A stretch of DNA of 64,000 nt from Nocardia brasiliensis IFM 10847 (GTDB lineage: Bacteria; Actinomycetota; Actinomycetes; Mycobacteriales; Mycobacteriaceae). The notes under the pieces were generated by a model. That model was given only the letters and a program-made list of their open reading frames with translations. It did not search any database and was not told the origin of the DNA. Position 1 is the first letter of the stretch; every line of letters starts with the position of its first letter. Position numbers and translations under genes: made by a program. Shown piece after piece: positions 1-7,875 of this stretch. The stretch lies in contig NZ_BAUA01000049.1 of the NCBI RefSeq assembly GCF_000710915.1, forward strand, positions 1 to 64,000, given 5' to 3'.

Positions 1-221
1 TGGCGATGGGCAACCAGGGCCCCGGCACCAATGGCAGCGAATTCTTCATCGTCCATTCGTTCGCCAATATTCCGGCGAACTACTCGGTGCTCGGTCAGGT
101 CGTAGCCGGTATGGATGTCCTGGATCGCATGGTCGCCGCGGGTATCACGCCGACCGAACGCGGGCCGCGCGACGGCCTGCCCGCCGAGCCGGTCGTGATC
201 ACCAGCGCCACGCTGTCCTGA
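1..221 (+). CDS. Cyclophilin-type peptidyl-prolyl isomerase, C-terminal fragment
   Basis: This is the last 73 or so codons of a cyclophilin, cut by the left edge of the window. Cyclophilins catalyse cis-trans isomerisation of X-Pro bonds during protein folding. The visible part has the family motif GNQGPGTNGSEFFI followed by the usual strand pattern with VLGQVV and MDVLDRM. The GTNGSxFFI stretch forms part of the active-site groove in the family. The start, and any signal peptide or membrane anchor, lie outside the window, so cytoplasmic and exported forms cannot be told apart. It ends in TGA, facing the Lsr2 gene. Confidence 0.9.
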   Translation, partial: AMGNQGPGTNGSEFFIVHSFANIPANYSVLGQVVAGMDVLDRMVAAGITPTERGPRDGLPAEPVVITSATLS

Positions 222-249
222 ACGCCGCGCCGGCCGGAACCGAAGAGCC

Positions 250-265
250 GCCCCACCTTTGGGGC
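250..265. terminator. Weak hairpin between convergent genes
   Basis: A 5-bp perfect inverted repeat (GCCCC, 6-nt loop, GGGGC) lies in the 67-bp gap between the convergent cyclophilin and Lsr2 genes. There is no T-run on either side. It could be a weak shared terminator, but so short a stem can arise by chance at this GC content. Confidence 0.25.
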
Positions 266-288
266 CGAGCGGCCGACCGGCCTCCGGA

Positions 289-759
289 CTAGACGCCTGC
301 GGCGACCTTCTTGCCCGTCTTCTTCGCGGTCTTCTTGGCGGGTTCGACGAACGAGGGCACCGCGGGCTTCTTCGAATTCGCCGCGGGCGCCTTGGCGGCC
401 TCGACCGGGGCGGCCTCCGGCGCTTCGTGCGCGGCCCGGTAGGCGGCGGTGACCTCGGCCGAGATCCGGCCGCGCGTCGAAACCCGGTGGCCGTTCTCGG
501 CGGCCCAGGTCCGGATGGCGGCGAGCTGGCCGTCGCCCGAGGCGCTGCGGGCCCGCGGGGTGGCGCTCGCGCGCGCACCGGCGCGGCCCGTCTTGCGCGC
601 CTTTTCCGCCCACGGATCGACGAGGGCACGCAGCTTGGCCGCGTTCGCATACGACAGGTCGATTTCGTACATGCGGCCATCGAAACCGAACGAGACCGTT
701 TCATCAGCCTTCGAGCCGTCAAGGTCGTCGATCAACGCCTCGATGATTTGCCTTGCCAT
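289..759 (-). CDS. lsr2: Lsr2 family nucleoid-associated protein
   Basis: The 156-aa protein matches Lsr2, the actinobacterial H-NS-like protein that bridges AT-rich DNA and silences foreign genes. The N-terminal dimerisation domain begins MARQIIEALIDDLDGS and continues through VSFGFDGRMYEIDLS. The C-terminal DNA-binding domain contains IRTWAAENGHRVSTRGRI with the RGR hook that enters the minor groove. After it comes a tail of about 40 residues rich in Ala, Pro and Lys (several KK pairs). This makes the protein longer than the roughly 112-aa Lsr2 of Mycobacterium, so it may be a paralogue rather than the main Lsr2. The start is the ATG directly before the conserved ARQI sequence; the upstream in-frame extension has no Lsr2 similarity. 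Confidence 0.93.
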   Translation of the reverse strand: MARQIIEALIDDLDGSKADETVSFGFDGRMYEIDLSYANAAKLRALVDPWAEKARKTGRAGARASATPRARSASGDGQLAAIRTWAAENGHRVSTRGRISAEVTAAYRAAHEAPEAAPVEAAKAPAANSKKPAVPSFVEPAKKTAKKTGKKVAAGV

Positions 760-1054
760 TCTTGATTCCCTTCGAGGAAATACGGAGCGGGTCAGCGGCG
801 ACGTTAGCACGACGGATACCGCGACATACAGTTGCATACGTTGCCCGGAGCGCATTTTCAGCTTTGAAATCCGGCGGCGAAGATAGCCGCACCGCATCAC
901 CGATCCGCGCAATTCGTACGCATTCCCGGTGGATCGTCGCGGCAAGTGGCGCGGATATTTCGATGAGCGAACCGGACCGGCGACACCGACGAGGTGACCA
1001 TGTCAGGGTGGGCGGGCCGGGAGCGGAGCACGAACGAATCGAGAGCGGGAAAGC

Positions 1055-1966
1055 ATGGTCGAGCACAAGGACGCGGTCACCCGGCCGGACGGAGCCGAAC
1101 TGTTGTATCGACCGGCCGGGCGGGCGAGCGCGCAGAACGCCGCCTTTTCACCGGACGGCAATGCCTTGGTGTTCACGCAGTTCGACGCGGGCTACAACCT
1201 CGGTGGGGCGAGTTTGTGGCTGCTGCGCACGTCCGGTGGGCCGCCGGAAGTGCTGGTGCGCAAAGGCGATCAGGCGGCGGTGAATCTGCCGGGCGCCGCG
1301 TGGAACAAGCCGACCGGGCTGATCGCCTTCTCCTATGACGTCACCGACCTGGACGAGATCTGGACGATCGCCCCGGGCAGCGCACCGACGCGGGTGACCA
1401 CACACGACAGCATCCGCGGTTACACCGAGCCCAGCTTCGCCCCGGACGGCGAATGGATCGTCTTCCAGGACAACGACACCCAGACCGGCCCCGGTGCACG
1501 CGGCAGCATCTGGAAGGTGCGCCGAGCCGACGGCCTGCCCATCGAACTAGTGGACGGCCCGGGCACCGACACCGACAACCGGCAGCCGAACTGGTCCCCG
1601 CGCGGTGATCGGATCGTATTCCAGTCGCGCCGTGCGGATTCCGCGGACTGGGACCTGGTCACCATCGCGCCGGACGGCACCGGACGCGCGACGCTCACCG
1701 CCGGCGCGGACGAGGACACCGACGCCAGCTTCTCGCCGGACGGGAACTGGGTGGTGTACTCCTCCGATCACGCGCACACCCCGCACGCGCAGATCTTCGC
1801 GCGCCGGGCCGACGGCACCGGCCTGCCCGTACGCGTCACCACCTCCGAACACTACGACGGCGCACCGAGCTGGTCACCGGACGGACGCTGGATCACCTTC
1901 GAGTCCAGCGCCGACGGCGAATCCGCCACGGCCCTCTGGCGCATCCCGACGCGGATCCTGGGCTGA
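1055..1966 (+). CDS. TolB-like PD40 beta-propeller protein
   Basis: A 303-aa protein built of PD40/WD40-like blades, as in the C-terminal propeller of TolB. Repeated SPDG signatures are visible (AAFSPDGNALVF, PSFAPDGEWIVF, NWSPRGDRIVF, ASFSPDGNWVVY, SWSPDGRWITF), about five or six blades and enough to close a propeller. There is no signal peptide and no TolB N-terminal domain, so it is probably cytoplasmic and not part of a Tol-Pal system. The family mediates protein-protein contacts; no specific partner can be named. It is convergent with the AMP nucleosidase gene, with only 3 bp between the two stop codons. Confidence 0.8.
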   Translation: MVEHKDAVTRPDGAELLYRPAGRASAQNAAFSPDGNALVFTQFDAGYNLGGASLWLLRTSGGPPEVLVRKGDQAAVNLPGAAWNKPTGLIAFSYDVTDLDEIWTIAPGSAPTRVTTHDSIRGYTEPSFAPDGEWIVFQDNDTQTGPGARGSIWKVRRADGLPIELVDGPGTDTDNRQPNWSPRGDRIVFQSRRADSADWDLVTIAPDGTGRATLTAGADEDTDASFSPDGNWVVYSSDHAHTPHAQIFARRADGTGLPVRVTTSEHYDGAPSWSPDGRWITFESSADGESATALWRIPTRILG

Positions 1967-1969
1967 GCC

Positions 1970-3427
1970 CTAGCGGAACGGCGGCTCGTTGAACGTGCGC
2001 AGCTTGCGAGAATGCAGCCGGTCCCCCTCGGCACGCAGGAATTCCACTGCGCGGATACCGATTTGGAGATGCTCGGAGATGGCGCCCTCGTAGAAGCGGT
2101 TCGCCTGACCCGGCAGCTTGATCTCGCCGTGCAGCGGCTTGTCCGAGACACACAGCAGCGTGCCGTAGGGCACCCGGAAGCGATAGCCCTGTGCCGCGAT
2201 GGTGGCGCTTTCCATATCGACGGCGACCGCGCGGCTGAGGTTGAACCGCAGGGCCGACGCCGAATAGCGCAGCTCCCAGTTCCGGTCGTCGGTGGTGACC
2301 ACCGTGCCGGTGCGCAACCGCTGCTTCACCGCTTCGCCCGGCATGCCGCTCACCGTCTTGGTCGCGTCGTACAGCGCCCGCTGCACCTCCGCGATGCTGG
2401 GAATCGGAATATCCGGCGGCAGTACGGAATCCAGCACATGGTCGTCACGCAGATAGGCGTGCGCGAGCACGTAGTCGCCGATCGCCTGGCTCTCGCGCAG
2501 CCCGCCGCAGTGGCCGATCATCAACCAGGCGTGCGGGCGCAGCACGGCGAGGTGATCGCAGATGGTCTTCGCGTTCGACGGGCCGACACCGATGTTCACC
2601 AGGGTGATGCCGCGCCGTCCGGGCGCGGTGAGATGCCAGGCCGGCATCTGATGTTTCTTCCACGCGAGATCGGAGATCAGCCCGACGCCCGCGGTCTCGG
2701 CGCTGATCACGGTGCCGCCCGCGCAGGAGAGACGGTCATAGGGGCCGTCCGGATCGGCGATCTGCTCGCCCGCCCAGCGCACGAACTCGTCGACATAGCG
2801 CGAGTAATTGGTGAACAGTACGAACGACTGGAAGTGCTCGGCGGGCGTGCCCGTGTAATGCTGCAACCGGGCCAGCGAGAAGTCGGTGCGCAATGCGTCG
2901 AAATGACTGAGCGGGAAGGTGTCGGCCGGATCGAGGATGCCGTCCGCGGTTTCGTCACCGATCGTGGCCAGGTCGGTGGTGGGGAAATACTTCGCGAGCG
3001 CCGCGGCCATCGAGCGATCCAGCGCGAGGTCGGCGCGATCGATCACGTACGGGAACGGAATGTCCTGGTGCGACGGCGACACTTCGACGCGCACGTCGTA
3101 GTCGTGTTCGATCATCGCCAACTGCTCCGACAGATAGTGGCGCAGCAGGTCGGGCCGGGTAACGGTGCTGGCGTAGCTGCCCGGACGGGTGAACCGCCCC
3201 CACGCGCGGGAGCGGTTCTTCGGCGCGGCGTCACCGTCCCAGCTGATCCGCAGTTCCGGGTAGGCGAACACGCCGGCGGCGCGCGCGGCCGCGTCCGGCA
3301 CGGTGCCGTTCTCGACGAAGTCCCGTAACGCGGTCCGCAGCGCGCCGACCGACTGCTGATAGAGCGCGTCCAGGCGGTCCAGCGCCTCGGCCCCGGTCAA
3401 CGAGGTGCCTTCGTGCCTGCCCGGCAT
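1970..3427 (-). CDS. amn: AMP nucleosidase
   Basis: The 485-aa product matches AMP nucleosidase, which hydrolyses AMP to adenine and ribose 5-phosphate in the cytoplasm. The N-terminal AMP-nucleosidase domain (about residues 10-190) has the ELRISWDG and IPFPYVID segments. The C-terminal half is a nucleoside-phosphorylase-like fold with NIGVGPSNAKTICDHLAVLRP, MIGHCGGLRESQ and VAVDMESATIAAQGYRFRVPYGTLLCVSDKPLHGEIK, where MES and the SDKP loop bind substrate in the family. Length is normal for Amn. The chosen ATG is preceded by GGGAGG at about 6 nt; the longer reading frame to 3469 lacks such a site. It appears to be a single-gene unit. Confidence 0.93.
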   Translation of the reverse strand: MPGRHEGTSLTGAEALDRLDALYQQSVGALRTALRDFVENGTVPDAAARAAGVFAYPELRISWDGDAAPKNRSRAWGRFTRPGSYASTVTRPDLLRHYLSEQLAMIEHDYDVRVEVSPSHQDIPFPYVIDRADLALDRSMAAALAKYFPTTDLATIGDETADGILDPADTFPLSHFDALRTDFSLARLQHYTGTPAEHFQSFVLFTNYSRYVDEFVRWAGEQIADPDGPYDRLSCAGGTVISAETAGVGLISDLAWKKHQMPAWHLTAPGRRGITLVNIGVGPSNAKTICDHLAVLRPHAWLMIGHCGGLRESQAIGDYVLAHAYLRDDHVLDSVLPPDIPIPSIAEVQRALYDATKTVSGMPGEAVKQRLRTGTVVTTDDRNWELRYSASALRFNLSRAVAVDMESATIAAQGYRFRVPYGTLLCVSDKPLHGEIKLPGQANRFYEGAISEHLQIGIRAVEFLRAEGDRLHSRKLRTFNEPPFR

Positions 3428-3492
3428 GTGTCCTCCCAGCTCACGTTCGCCCAGCCGTCGTGAGGACACCGTATTTCAAGCCCGACGCGCCT

Positions 3493-3810
3493 TCAAAGTG
3501 CGCTGGTGACGGCCCCCGCCGCGGATCGAGCGGCCATCCGTTTCGCCAGCAGCAGCACCGCCTGCTCGCGCAGCAAGCCGATCCGGCCCGCGCAGTTGTC
3601 GGCCAGAGCCAGCGCCATGCCGTCGTGCACGCTGCCCGGATCGCTCAGCAGTTCGTCCAATTCCATACCCGCCCTGGCCTGCTCGAAGGTGAGCATGCGG
3701 TGGGGCAGCCAGCTGAGGCACCAGGCTTTGCGGTCGTGCGCCGCGGTACGGGAGGCGAACTCCGGGGTGGTATCGCTGGTCATCGACCAGGCGGTGATGT
3801 AGAGCGCCAT
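3493..3810 (-). CDS. Conserved hypothetical protein
   Basis: A 105-aa soluble protein I do not recognise. It has no signal peptide or membrane segment and is predicted to be largely helical (FEQARAGMELDELL, LLREQAVLLLAKRMAARSA). GC at third positions is high, as expected for a real gene here. It sits alone between AMP nucleosidase and the CAP-domain gene, all on the same strand. Confidence 0.6.
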   Translation of the reverse strand: MALYITAWSMTSDTTPEFASRTAAHDRKAWCLSWLPHRMLTFEQARAGMELDELLSDPGSVHDGMALALADNCAGRIGLLREQAVLLLAKRMAARSAAGAVTSAL

Positions 3811-3841
3811 ATCGAACTCCTTCTGTGCCTGGATCCGAGCG

Positions 3842-5074
3842 CTACCAGGCCCCGCCCGGACCGCCGGCGGTGAGCCCGCCCAGGGCGTCGCCCACGGCGC
3901 CTAGCCCGCCGAGCGCATCGCCGAGCCCGCCGAACTCGTCGCCGAATTCACCGAAGACGTCGCCGAGGCCGCCGTATGCGTCACCGCCGCCGGTGAGATC
4001 GCCGAGCCCGTCGTCGAAGCCGTTGCTCCAGGGATCGAACGAATCGCCGGTGTCCGGCGTCGCACCGTCCTCGGCGAAGTCGTCGAAGCCGTTGCTCCAC
4101 GGGTCGAACGACGAATCATCGCTGTCCTGCGTCGCATCGCCGGCATCCTCGCTCCAGGAATCACCGGACGGCTCGCTGTCGTCGGAACCTTCGCTCCAGG
4201 GGTCCTCGAACGCCCCGGTTTCGTCCTCGGTCGAACTGTCCTCGCCGGACCGATCGCCTTCGTCGCCGGACGACGGGTCCGAGCCTTCGTCGCTGGTGTC
4301 GCCGAAACCGTCGTCGCCGGCTTCGGTCGAAGAGTCCTCGCCACCGGGTGCTTCGTCGTCGCTACCGGGCTCGTCGTTGTCACCGCCGGACGGTTTGTCC
4401 TTGTCACCACCCGACGGTTTGTCTTTGTCACCACCCGACGGCTTGTCCTTGTCACCACCCGACGGTTTCCCCTTGTCCTTTTCTTTGTCCTTACCCTTGT
4501 CGTCCTTGTCCTTGTCCTTGTCGTCTTTGCCTTTGTCGTCCTTGTCCTTGCCGGAACCGTCCGAGATCCCGAAATCCTGTGTCCAATAGGGGGTTCCGTT
4601 ACTGCTCTTGGCATAACCGACCCCGATGTCCTGCAGCTTGCAGTCCAGGATGTTCGCCCGGTGCCCCTCGCTGTTCATCCACGCGTCGACGACCTCGGAC
4701 GCACTCGTCTGCCCCTCGGCGATGTTCTCGGCCCAACCCTGGGCCTGATACCCGGCCGCGCCGATCCGGTCGCCGGGATCGCCCTTCGACGAGTTGTGGT
4801 CAAGAAAACCGTTGTCCGCCATGTCTTTCGTATGCGCCTGTGCGGCGGCGGTGAGCAACTTGTCCGCCTTCAGATCCGAACAGCCCGCCTCGGCCCGCGC
4901 GGCATTGGTCAGACCGATCACCTGCTCGGCCGGCGAACCGGATTCGGGAGCCGCTGCGGCCCTGGAGGTTCCGGCGATCGTGACGGCGAAGGCCGACACC
5001 CCGAACGCGGTGGACAGTGTGAGCATGGTCGCGGGAGAAAAGCGGTTCTTCCGCGGTGCGCTGTGTTTCCCCAT
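3842..5074 (-). CDS. Secreted CAP-domain protein with acidic repetitive tail
   Basis: A 410-aa exported protein. Residues 1-42 form a signal peptide (MGKHSAPRKNRFSPA, a hydrophobic core, AAAAP). Residues 48-170 are a CAP/SCP domain of the bacterial YkwD type: LTNAARAEAGCSDL, AQAHTKDMADNGFLDHN, GWAENIAEGQTSASEVVDAWMNS, GHRANILDCKLQDIGVGYA. The conserved His and Glu residues of the CAP cavity are present. A Lys/Asp-rich linker (KDKDDKGKDK) follows, then four tandem KPSGGDKD-type octapeptides and about 200 residues very rich in Asp, Glu, Ser and Gly, ending in a Gly-rich FGGLGDALGGLG segment. The tail looks disordered and surface-exposed. It shares its first ten residues, MGKHSAPRKN, with the next gene. 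Confidence 0.85.
   Translation of the reverse strand: MGKHSAPRKNRFSPATMLTLSTAFGVSAFAVTIAGTSRAAAAPESGSPAEQVIGLTNAARAEAGCSDLKADKLLTAAAQAHTKDMADNGFLDHNSSKGDPGDRIGAAGYQAQGWAENIAEGQTSASEVVDAWMNSEGHRANILDCKLQDIGVGYAKSSNGTPYWTQDFGISDGSGKDKDDKGKDDKDKDKDDKGKDKEKDKGKPSGGDKDKPSGGDKDKPSGGDKDKPSGGDNDEPGSDDEAPGGEDSSTEAGDDGFGDTSDEGSDPSSGDEGDRSGEDSSTEDETGAFEDPWSEGSDDSEPSGDSWSEDAGDATQDSDDSSFDPWSNGFDDFAEDGATPDTGDSFDPWSNGFDDGLGDLTGGGDAYGGLGDVFGEFGDEFGGLGDALGGLGAVGDALGGLTAGGPGGAW
4380..4473 (-). repeat. Four tandem 24-bp repeats inside the CAP gene
   Basis: Four near-identical 24-bp units encode the octapeptide KPSGGDKD (last copy GGDND). The copies differ only at synonymous or single positions, so they probably arose by recent tandem duplication and copy number may vary between strains. 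Confidence 0.8.
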
Positions 5075-5122
5075 CGATTGCCTTCTCGTTGCTCGTTGGC
5101 AGTGACCTCGCCGGGCCGGCGC

Positions 5123-5641
5123 TCAGGCGCTGCCGGAGAGCAGGCCGAGCAGCGGGGCCAACCCGCCCAGGCCCGCGCTGCCGCTGCTAGCGCTGCCGGA
5201 CACCGCCGTGCTGCCGGTGCCGAGCGCCTTGCCCAGCGGGGCGATGGCCGAGCTGCCGGTGTTCAGGCTCTTCGCCAGTCCGCTCAGCGCGGCGCTGCCA
5301 CTGTTCAACAGCTCCAACGGATCCGGCGCCGCCTTGGGCTTGTCCGCCGCGGGCTTGGGCTTGTCCGCGGCGGGCTTCGGCTTGCGCTTCTTCGGCGGCA
5401 CCGCGTTGCGGCTCTCCTGCCCGCCGTGGTGGCTGACGGTCTGGGCGACCGCACCGCCCACCCGCTTCGCCGGGGCGGGCGCCACGTCGTCGGTCCGGTG
5501 CGTCGCGGTGATGGTCGAATCCGCCGTGGCCGCACCCGCGCCACTCTGCGCCGAGATACCGAGGCCGATCAGTGTGGCCGTCGACAGAATTGCCAATTGC
5601 GCCGGGACATGATTTTTACGAGGTGCGCTGTGCTTACCCAT
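5123..5641 (-). CDS. Small secreted Lys/Pro-rich protein, MGKHSAPRKN family
   Basis: A 172-aa exported protein of unknown function. It starts MGKHSAPRKN, identical to the neighbouring CAP-domain protein, followed by a hydrophobic segment (AILSTATLIGLGISA) and an Ala-rich likely cleavage region. The mature part has a basic KKRKPKPAADKPKPAADKPK segment with a tandem KPKPAAD repeat. It ends in Ser/Gly/Leu-rich low-complexity sequence (LNTGSSAIAPLGKALGTGSTAV). The ATG start is chosen because of this conserved N-terminus; the longer open frame upstream is not supported. The two genes are probably paralogous at the N-terminus only. Confidence 0.7.
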   Translation of the reverse strand: MGKHSAPRKNHVPAQLAILSTATLIGLGISAQSGAGAATADSTITATHRTDDVAPAPAKRVGGAVAQTVSHHGGQESRNAVPPKKRKPKPAADKPKPAADKPKAAPDPLELLNSGSAALSGLAKSLNTGSSAIAPLGKALGTGSTAVSGSASSGSAGLGGLAPLLGLLSGSA

Positions 5642-6145
5642 GAATTCTTTCCTTCGATACGGTCGGCCGCGCGCCGAATCGCCTGTCCGCCAATGGATCA
5701 GGCTGGTCGCCGCCGAGGTGGATCCGCCTGTCGGAACCCGCCGAGCAGCATTGGTCGGTGGCCTGGCTCCCGGTTGCACCGGATGGTCGAGCACTGATCC
5801 GAGACTAGGACGCGGCGCACCGGACGACGAGTTGTGCGCCGCATTCTAAAAGGCAAGTTGAGGCGCGATTAAAAGCGCATCCGCTCAATCACGGCACAAT
5901 CACACCCGGATCACACCGGATCACGACGTAGCCGGCCCGTACCGAGCCGAGCCGAGCCCAACCACCTTCAGTAGCAGCGGCTCTGGTCCAGGGCCGCCCC
6001 GTCGACGGTGCACCGACACGCCGACATCCACCCTCCGCACCGCGACGGTCGCTGCCGCGCAATGTTTCGCGCCCCGCGCGCGTGTCGCTCAACTGACACC
6101 CGCGCGGGGCAATGAAATGTGCGCGGCGAGCACGCCGCCTAACGA
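5642..6145. other. Gene-free region with a strong hairpin
   Basis: About 500 bp separates the small secreted protein gene from the ABC substrate-binding protein gene, both on the minus strand. No reading frame here has credible coding character. The left part should hold the promoter of the small secreted gene (an AT-richer stretch around 5840-5890). The right part contains the hairpin at 6071-6110. Confidence 0.5.
6071..6110 (-). terminator. Hairpin downstream of the substrate-binding protein gene
   Basis: A 16-bp inverted repeat with one mismatch and an 8-nt loop (arms 6071-6086 and 6095-6110). It starts about 35 bp past the stop of the minus-strand substrate-binding protein gene. There is no T-run, which is common for actinobacterial terminators. 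Confidence 0.65.
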
Positions 6146-7687
6146 TCAGCTCACCGAAATCGCGGCAAGGTCGATGCCGCGCAACGGGGTCGCGGCGACG
6201 TCGTGCACCCGCGGTGCCCAGACCGCGTGGCCGTGACCGGACCACAGGGGTGCGATCGGCAGGTCGCGCAGTAGTTGGTTCTCGGCGAGGCGATACAGCT
6301 GAGCGCTGTCCACCGTGACGTCCGCGGCATCGGCGGCGGCCAGCAGCTGGGTGAACCCGTCGTCGACGTACCCGGCGGCGCGGGCAAGAGCGCTGAGCAG
6401 CTCGTGTGGGCTGGCCGTGCGCAGCGAACGGGACACCACGAACGGGCCGTCCACGGGTGCGCCCGCCTCCCCGTCCCGCGGCCGCGCGGTCGCCGCCACG
6501 CCGAGCGCCGTGTGCCACTGCTCGGCGAGCGACCGTGCCCAATGCTCCTGCCCGGCATCGAAATACACGCTGACCGGGCCGGTGAAGGAAACCTGCCCGA
6601 GCAGCGACTTCGCCGCGGGCCCGTCGTGGCGGCACGGACGGCAGGTGGCCGACCGTTCGCCGGGCGCGACACCGGGCGGCAACAGCGTGCTCGCGGGATC
6701 TGCCTGCCGCGCCAGCGGTCCCGCGGCCAGAGCCGGGCGATCCACCGCCATGGCGAACGCGAATCGCGCCGCCGCGTCTTCGAAACGCTTGTCCGACAGC
6801 GGGAATGCCAGGTAGTCCGCTTCCGGCAGCGGCCACATGACGTGGCGCTCGGCGAAGTCGTGATGCATGGCGTCGTGCCGCTCCCCGGGCACCGCGGCGA
6901 CCAGATCCAGCTCACCCGCCTTCACCTGGTCGTACTGCTCGGCGGGCGTACCGACCCGGAATTCGATCGCACGGACTTTGCCCGCGACGTCCGCGACCCG
7001 CTCGAGCCGTCCGCCCGACCCCGCTCGCCACGGGCCCGCCAACCGGAACGGCCCGTTGCCGATCGGCTGCGCGGCGAAGCCGGTCCAATCCCGGGAGGCC
7101 AGCACCGAAGCGGGCAGCGGCAGCAGGGCCTGCGCCGCGAGCACGGCGGGCACCTGGCCGAACGGCCGGTCGAGCACGATACGCAGGGTGTACTCGCTCG
7201 GTGCGCTGATCTCCGCGGCGCGCAACACCTCGGTGAGCGCGCCCGCACCGCTCCATCGCTGTTCGACCACGGCGCGCCAGGTGTCCACATAGGATTTCGC
7301 GGTCACCGGCGTTCCGTCGTGAAAGCGGCCATCGGTGCGCAGGTCGATCTGCCAGGTGATCCGGTCCGCGGTCGAGATCGCCGCCGCGGCCCGGGGAACG
7401 GTCCGCCCGGTGGCCGCGTCGTAGTCCACCAGTGGTGTCCACAATGCGCCGGCCAGTAGCCGACCGGCCTGGTCACGCAGATCGCCGGGGACGAGTCCGG
7501 CCGGTTCGCCGATGCCGACCGTCAAGACGCCGGGCCGGGCCGCCGCCTCCCGCGTCTCGGCGCAGCCGGCGCTGCCGAGCAGCAGCGCGGCGCACAGCAC
7601 CGCGAGCGGCCCGCACCATCCCGGCCTCGCCGACGGCCGCTCGAAGAGCGCCCGTCGCACCTGTATCACCAGAATTGCCAGCATCAT
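6146..7687 (-). CDS. ABC transporter substrate-binding lipoprotein (oligopeptide type)
   Basis: A 513-aa family 5 extracellular solute-binding protein (DppA/OppA type). A hydrophobic signal sequence ends in the lipobox LLGSAGC, so the mature protein should be a lipoprotein at the outer face of the membrane. Family features are TVGIGEPAGLVPGD at the mature N-terminus, the WQIDLRTDGRFHDGTPVTAKSYVDTWRA segment, and a conserved pattern around IGNGPFRLAGPW. No permease or ATPase gene is adjacent, so it may work with transporter parts encoded elsewhere. The start may be internal to the given frame; the MMLAILVIQVRR stretch before the signal peptide is unusual. Ligand unknown. Confidence 0.85.
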   Translation of the reverse strand: MMLAILVIQVRRALFERPSARPGWCGPLAVLCAALLLGSAGCAETREAAARPGVLTVGIGEPAGLVPGDLRDQAGRLLAGALWTPLVDYDAATGRTVPRAAAAISTADRITWQIDLRTDGRFHDGTPVTAKSYVDTWRAVVEQRWSGAGALTEVLRAAEISAPSEYTLRIVLDRPFGQVPAVLAAQALLPLPASVLASRDWTGFAAQPIGNGPFRLAGPWRAGSGGRLERVADVAGKVRAIEFRVGTPAEQYDQVKAGELDLVAAVPGERHDAMHHDFAERHVMWPLPEADYLAFPLSDKRFEDAAARFAFAMAVDRPALAAGPLARQADPASTLLPPGVAPGERSATCRPCRHDGPAAKSLLGQVSFTGPVSVYFDAGQEHWARSLAEQWHTALGVAATARPRDGEAGAPVDGPFVVSRSLRTASPHELLSALARAAGYVDDGFTQLLAAADAADVTVDSAQLYRLAENQLLRDLPIAPLWSGHGHAVWAPRVHDVAATPLRGIDLAAISVS

Positions 7688-7819
7688 TCACCCTCCGCCG
7701 CGCGAATCACACACCCGCCTGAGGCATCATGGGACGCGCCGCGCGAAAGTTGTTCCCCAGTTGCGGTATCGCGATGTGGGTATCGCGAATTCGCCACGGC
7801 GACACTTACAGTGAGGCTT

Positions 7820-7849
7820 CCCCATGACCGAGCATCCCCGGTCATGGGG
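7820..7849. promoter_or_regulatory. Perfect 11-bp inverted repeat upstream of the LVIVD gene
   Basis: Arms at 7820-7830 and 7839-7849 (CCCCATGACCG and its complement) flank an 8-nt loop, ending 26 bp before the likely GTG start at 7876. It could be an operator or a 5'-UTR hairpin. No gene ends here on the plus strand, so a terminator role is unlikely. Confidence 0.45.
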
Positions 7850-7875
7850 AATTCATGGCCCGCTGGGAGGTAGTC

